Source: a bacterium (lineage in GTDB: Bacteria > Vulcanimicrobiota > Xenobia > Xenobiales > Xenobiaceae). Taken from it: 9,193 nucleotides of DNA. Below, piece after piece: positions 5,647-9,193 of the stretch (position 1 is the stretch's first letter; every line of letters begins with the position of its first letter). Position numbers and translations under genes: made by a program. The notes under the pieces were generated by a model. The model was not told the origin of the DNA and did not search any database. It saw only the letters and a list, made by a program, of their open reading frames with translations. The DNA lies in the NCBI GenBank assembly GCA_017444045.1, contig JAFSXO010000331.1, positions 1 to 9,193 on the forward strand, given 5' to 3'.

Positions 5647-6780
5647 AGACTTGGGCGGGCGCGGTCCTGGATACTGATAGTAGGTACACTGCATCATGCC
5701 GTTGTACACCTTGCGCCGCCGCTCCGCCTTGCGCCCGTAGAAATACTCGAAATCGGGATTAGAAGAGATCGCGTAAACCGACCAGGTCTGCAGCGGGGCA
5801 AAGACCTGCCCCATAACCGCGTATATTTCCTCGGCTTCCTCGCGCTCCATAACCCTTTCGCCGTAGGGCGGATTGGTCACAATAACCCCGTATTTGCGGC
5901 TGCTGCGCAGATTGCGCACATCCTCACGCTGAAATACCACCGTGTTCTCCGGAAGATCGGCCTGGCGCAGATGGAACTGCGCCAGCTTCAGCGCTTGCCC
6001 ATCTATATCGCGCCCGATAATCTGCAGCCGGCTGCGCCGATCGTACAGGTCGTTGGCCTCCTCGCGGGCCGACCGCCAGGCGCTGGGCTTGACAAACGGC
6101 CAGCGCTCGCTGCAGAAGGATCGCTTCAGTCCCGGAGCGCGGTTCAGACCGATAAACGCCGCTTCGATGGGGATAGTCCCCGAACCGCAGAAGGGATCGA
6201 GCAGCAGGCGATCTTTGTTCCAGTAGGAAAGCTGCAGCAGCGCCGCCGCCAGGGTTTCGCGCAGCGGAGCGGCGGCATTGAGGGTGCGGTAGCCGCGTTT
6301 GTGCAGCCCGCTTCCAGACGTGTCCATCATGACTCGGCAGACATCGTTGACCAGGAAAATGCGGATGGGGAACAGCGCCCCCGTCTCCGGCAGCTCGCGC
6401 AGGCGGTAATGGCTCTGCATCGCTTCCACAGCGGCCTTTTTGGCGGTGCGCTGAATGGCGGGCAGACTGGTCAGACGCGAATTATGGGTCAGCGCGTCTA
6501 CAGGGAAGCAGGCATCGCGGGGCAGAAGCAGCGGCCAGGGCAGCAGCTTAATCCCCTGAAAAAGATCTTCAAAGTCCGCGCAGCCGAACTCGGTTAGGCA
6601 CAGCCAGACCCGATCCGCGCTGCGCAGCCAGATATTGGCCCGGCACAGCGCCCCAGCATCGCCGGTAAAGCTGACGTAACCATTGTGAGACCTAATATTG
6701 TCCATCCCCAGGCTCATCAGCTCGCGGGAGACAACCGCCTCCAAACCCAAAGCACAGGTAGCTACTAAATTTAACTGCAT
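5644..6780 (-). CDS. rlmL: THUMP-domain 23S rRNA guanine-N2 methyltransferase (RlmL N-half/YpsC type)
   Basis: SAM-dependent RNA methyltransferase of 378 residues. The homologous N-terminal half of E. coli RlmKL makes m2G2445 in 23S rRNA, and Bacillus YpsC is the stand-alone form; this protein matches YpsC in length and layout. An N-terminal ferredoxin-like and THUMP region spans about 1-155, followed by the conserved SGLHKRGYR (157-165). The methyltransferase fold has the SAM motif DPFCGSGT (195-202) and the catalytic NPPYG (303-307). The end, RRKVYNGMMQCTYYQY, is also YpsC-like. The ATG is 7 nt after the stop codon of the upstream peptidase gene, with only a weak AGG-type Shine-Dalgarno overlapping that stop, so the pair is probably one transcript. 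The RlmK half of the E. coli fusion is absent. The exact target guanine is inferred from the family. Confidence 0.9.
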   Translation of the reverse strand: MQLNLVATCALGLEAVVSRELMSLGMDNIRSHNGYVSFTGDAGALCRANIWLRSADRVWLCLTEFGCADFEDLFQGIKLLPWPLLLPRDACFPVDALTHNSRLTSLPAIQRTAKKAAVEAMQSHYRLRELPETGALFPIRIFLVNDVCRVMMDTSGSGLHKRGYRTLNAAAPLRETLAAALLQLSYWNKDRLLLDPFCGSGTIPIEAAFIGLNRAPGLKRSFCSERWPFVKPSAWRSAREEANDLYDRRSRLQIIGRDIDGQALKLAQFHLRQADLPENTVVFQREDVRNLRSSRKYGVIVTNPPYGERVMEREEAEEIYAVMGQVFAPLQTWSVYAISSNPDFEYFYGRKAERRRKVYNGMMQCTYYQYPGPRPPKS

Positions 6781-6787
6781 ACTTAAC

Positions 6788-8782
6788 CTATTCGTCCAGC
6801 AGATGCTTCTGCAGGAACATTACCACCGACTGCAGATAGTGGTCGCGGTTGACCTTCTTGCGGAAACCGTGTCCCTCATCGCTGGCCACCATATACCACA
6901 CATCGCCGCCGTTATGGCGCACCTCGCGCACGATCTGCTCGGCCTCGCTAAGCGGCACGCGTGGGTCATTGGCGCCCTGGATTACAAACAGCGGTTTGGT
7001 AATCTTGTGGGCGTTATTGCTGGGAGCGATATCGCTGAGGAACTTATTCATCTTGGGATCGCGCTCATCGCCGTATTCGGCGCGGCGCAAGTCGCGGCGG
7101 TAATCCTTAGTATTCTGCAGGAAGGTGACGAAATTGCTGATGCCGACATTGTCCACGCCGGCGCTGAGCCTGTCGTTATACATGCAGAGCGAAGCCAGGG
7201 TCATAAAGCCGCCGTACGATCCGCCCATGACCGCTACGCGCTCTTCGTTCAGGTTGGGCTGAGCCTTAATCCAGTCCAGAAGTGCCCCGATGTCCTTGAC
7301 GGAATCCTCGCGCAGGTAGCCATTGTCGAGCTGCACGTAATCGCTGCCGTAGCCGGAGGAACCGCGCACGTTGGGAGCGACAACGGCAATACCCAATTCG
7401 CTGACCAAATACTGAGTCAGAGAGCTGAAGTAGGGCTGATACTGAGATTCGGGACCGCCGTGAATGTTGATCAGCACGGGAACCCGCTTGCCCGCCGGAA
7501 CATTCTTGGGCATATACAGGAAGGCGGGAATGCGCCGCGGCGCACTGCCGTCTTTGTCGAAGGTTTCGTAAGAGATCAGCGAAGGCTCCACAAAGCTGCG
7601 CGGATCGAGACCGCCCACCTCGCTGAACGTCCAGCGCCGCATATTCTCGCCGTCGATATCGACGCTGTAAATATCGCCAGGGCTGGTGGACGAATTGATG
7701 CTAACCGCCAGATGCTCGCTGTTGGGATCGAAGGCCATACCCGTAACCACGCCGTGGGGCAAAATGCGCACCTGGTGATAAGCCCTGTTGCCCTCGAGCA
7801 GGTCGAGCAGGTAGGTCTCGGACACGCCGCCCGCGTTGACCACAAAGGCCAGATGGCTTCCATCGCGGGAGACCGCCAGCCCTTCAACATCCCAATTGAT
7901 CTTATCGCTCAGAGCATCGATATGCTTGGAGCGAAGATTCTGCACGTAAAGCTTATTGAATTTATCGTTGCGGTTGGAGGTAAAGAATACTCTGTCGCCT
8001 TCGGCGGAGAATTTGGCCTCATTGATAGCAAAGACTTCTTTGGAATCTGGATCGCAGCCCAGGCGGGTGATTTTGCCATCGTTCAGATTTAGCAAGTACA
8101 GACGCGAATTGACAATAGACACATACTCGTGCAGAAGCAGGCTGTTAGTGTTTTCTGACCAGTCCAAAACCGACCAATGTCCCTGTCCCTGGTGTACCAT
8201 TTTGGCGCTTTCGGGATGAAGAGGGTCGGCCACCCAAATATCCCAGTCGCTGCCGTTGCGCTTGGTGCTGGTATAGGCTATGCGCGAGCCATCGGACGAC
8301 CACACCACCGAGCCGAAGCGGGCTTTGCCATCGCTGATAAGCTTAGAGATACCGGTATCGCGGTCAAAATGGAAGAGCTGGTAATTCTCATTGCCGCCGA
8401 TGTCCTTGAGAATGATCACATCGTGGCGCTGCGGGTTGGGATTGATCACCGCGTCGTTGACCGGCTCGGAGAAGAAGGTTATCTGCTTGCGATAAGCGCC
8501 GGGACGGGCGATCTCGTGCAGCTGCGTGGTATCGCCGAAGCGGGTGTACATGAGCATTCCGCGCTGTCCGGGCAGCCAGCCGCAGACGGTGGCCGAGCGA
8601 GTGCTCAGATACTGCTGCATCCTGTCGGCCAAAGCTGTGGGAACCTCGGGAACATTTTCCATGGTAAGGGTGCCGCTTTGCGTGCGCACTATCTCATCGG
8701 CAAAGGCGATATCGGCAGCGCTAAAGAACAGACCGCAGGCCAAGGCTCCGGCCGCTACCCAAGACAGACTATTTTTGCTCAT
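6788..8782 (-). CDS. Exported S9-family (prolyl oligopeptidase-type) serine peptidase
   Basis: Serine peptidase of 664 residues resembling dipeptidyl/acylaminoacyl peptidases. Residues 1-28 form a signal peptide with a hydrophobic core and an AFA|DE cleavage site, with no lipobox, so it should act in the periplasm or outside the cell. Residues from about 60 to 400 form a beta-propeller with PD40/WD-like strands (WSSDGSRIAYTS, FSAEGDRVFFTSNR, SRDGSHLAFV), which in this family limits access to short peptides. The alpha/beta-hydrolase domain runs from about 415 to the end. It has HGGP (441-444), the nucleophile S522 in GGSYGG, D606 in GANDPRVP and H638 in DEGHGF, so the triad is intact. AGGAG lies about 11 nt before the ATG. 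It is the first gene of a two-gene minus-strand unit with the rRNA methyltransferase; a functional link between the two is not obvious. Substrate specificity is unknown. Confidence 0.9.
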   Translation of the reverse strand: MSKNSLSWVAAGALACGLFFSAADIAFADEIVRTQSGTLTMENVPEVPTALADRMQQYLSTRSATVCGWLPGQRGMLMYTRFGDTTQLHEIARPGAYRKQITFFSEPVNDAVINPNPQRHDVIILKDIGGNENYQLFHFDRDTGISKLISDGKARFGSVVWSSDGSRIAYTSTKRNGSDWDIWVADPLHPESAKMVHQGQGHWSVLDWSENTNSLLLHEYVSIVNSRLYLLNLNDGKITRLGCDPDSKEVFAINEAKFSAEGDRVFFTSNRNDKFNKLYVQNLRSKHIDALSDKINWDVEGLAVSRDGSHLAFVVNAGGVSETYLLDLLEGNRAYHQVRILPHGVVTGMAFDPNSEHLAVSINSSTSPGDIYSVDIDGENMRRWTFSEVGGLDPRSFVEPSLISYETFDKDGSAPRRIPAFLYMPKNVPAGKRVPVLINIHGGPESQYQPYFSSLTQYLVSELGIAVVAPNVRGSSGYGSDYVQLDNGYLREDSVKDIGALLDWIKAQPNLNEERVAVMGGSYGGFMTLASLCMYNDRLSAGVDNVGISNFVTFLQNTKDYRRDLRRAEYGDERDPKMNKFLSDIAPSNNAHKITKPLFVIQGANDPRVPLSEAEQIVREVRHNGGDVWYMVASDEGHGFRKKVNRDHYLQSVVMFLQKHLLDE

Positions 8783-8868
8783 ATGGGCTAAATCTCCTAA
8801 TTAAAATCGCTATACAAAATTAAAAATTTCCGCGTTCCAGGCGATTCACCTGTTATTAGCTAAACTGC

Positions 8869-8901
8869 AAAAAAACGACCGCTGTCCGAGGGACGCGGTC
8901 G
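8869..8901 (-). terminator. Rho-independent terminator for the minus-strand ABC transporter gene
   Basis: On the minus strand, an 11-bp stem (CGACCGC and GTCC paired with GGAC and GCGGTCG, one bulged base, loop of three) spans 8876-8901. A run of seven T follows at 8875-8869. It lies about 130 nt past the ABC gene stop codon and before the peptidase start, so it should separate the two transcripts. Confidence 0.9.
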
Positions 8902-8946
8902 CTTATATTTATAGACTGGCAAGAACCTGTTTCTCAATTTCGAAAG

Positions 8947-8967
8947 CTGCCCCAATAAAAAGGGCAG
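8947..8967. repeat. Small hairpin in the ABC gene 3' untranslated region
   Basis: CTGCCC (8947-8952) pairs with GGGCAG (8962-8967) around an A-rich loop. No T-run follows outside the stem, so it is at most an accessory 3' structure upstream of the main terminator. Confidence 0.35.
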
Positions 8968-9030
8968 AACAAGACCAAGCGCAACCTGACAGCTCCGTTA
9001 ATACCAGCCTGCACAGCCGATCTGGCTCGA

Positions 9031-9193
9031 TTATGTCGCCAGCCCCGAGAACTGCGTTATGTAAAGCTCAAAATACTTGCCTCTCCTATCCAGCAGCTCC
9101 TGGTGTGTCCCCTGCTCAGCGATTTTTCCCTTATCTAGCACTACGATCATATCGGCATCGCGTATCGTCGACAGGCGGTGGGCAATTATCAGG
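9031..9193 (-). CDS. ABC transporter ATP-binding domain, C-terminal end (partial)
   Basis: The last 53 codons of a gene entering from the right edge, ending in TAA at 9031-9033. The reading begins LIIAHRLSTIRDADMIVVLD, the H-loop region of an ABC ATPase with the switch histidine. It continues KGKIAEQGTHQELL and then KYFELYITQFSG. This D-loop-distal pattern (IAHRLSTI, G.I.E.GTH.ELL, Y..LY..Q) is typical of the C-terminus of fused membrane-plus-ATPase exporters of the MsbA/lipid or multidrug type (ABCB-like). The 5' part, with the membrane domain and Walker motifs, is outside the window, so substrate and exact class cannot be told. Transcription ends at the intrinsic terminator at 8869-8901. 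Confidence 0.9.
   Translation of the reverse strand, partial: LIIAHRLSTIRDADMIVVLDKGKIAEQGTHQELLDRRGKYFELYITQFSGLAT

Noticed and set aside
5971..6597. A 208-codon plus-strand frame opposite the methyltransferase
   Set aside because: It is a shadow of the rlmL-type gene, with low-complexity Arg/Gln/Ala composition and no family match.
6698..8092. A 464-codon open frame on the plus strand opposite the peptidase and the 5' end of the methyltransferase
   Set aside because: It is antisense to two genes with clear catalytic motifs. Its translation shows no recognisable family and is rich in His, Ala, Val and Ile, as expected from a mirrored codon bias.

Overview
The window is a compact stretch of bacterial chromosome with six complete genes and the 3' end of a seventh. 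I see no tRNA or rRNA gene, CRISPR array, insertion sequence or phage gene. The peptidase has a cleavable type I signal peptide. The THUMP methyltransferase is the short stand-alone (YpsC-like) form rather than the RlmKL fusion typical of E. coli-like gammaproteobacteria. That fits Firmicutes and relatives, including diderm Negativicutes, but the window does not settle the taxonomy.

Layout: (1) 10-570, minus: a short NfeD-like membrane protein with a C-terminal OB-fold; a flotillin partner would lie just off the left edge. (2) 571-1140: a gene-free divergent gap rich in inverted and direct repeats, including a long imperfect hairpin at 742-821. (3) 1141-1983, plus: tcdA, the t6A-to-ct6A tRNA cyclase. 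(4) 1986-2065: a consensus sigma70 promoter overlapped by a near-perfect 20-bp inverted repeat, then a strong Shine-Dalgarno. (5) 2071-5588, plus: an apparent three-gene operon of an octopine/nopaline-dehydrogenase-family enzyme, an EamA/DMT transporter and a divergent FolC/Mur-ligase-like enzyme. (6) 5589-5643: a convergent junction with a 19-bp tandem duplication that supplies the stop codon of the next gene. (7) 5644-8782, minus: an exported S9 prolyl-oligopeptidase-type peptidase followed 7 nt later by the THUMP methyltransferase. (8) 8869-8901: a rho-independent terminator serving the minus-strand ABC transporter gene that enters from the right edge (9031-9193).

The most interesting part is region 5 with its control region 4. 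An opine dehydrogenase next to a DMT-family exporter recalls opine metallophore loci such as cnt of Pseudomonas aeruginosa, where CntM makes pseudopaline and CntI, a DMT protein, exports it. Here there is no nicotianamine-synthase-like CntL. A FolC/Mur-type ligase with an altered P-loop and no recognisable AHNP motif takes its place. My hypothesis is a biosynthesis-and-export module for a small opine-like or amino-acid-conjugated metabolite, switched by a repressor at the palindromic promoter. The product is unknown and the assignment is an inference from family membership and gene order. The other genes look like ordinary housekeeping or accessory functions.
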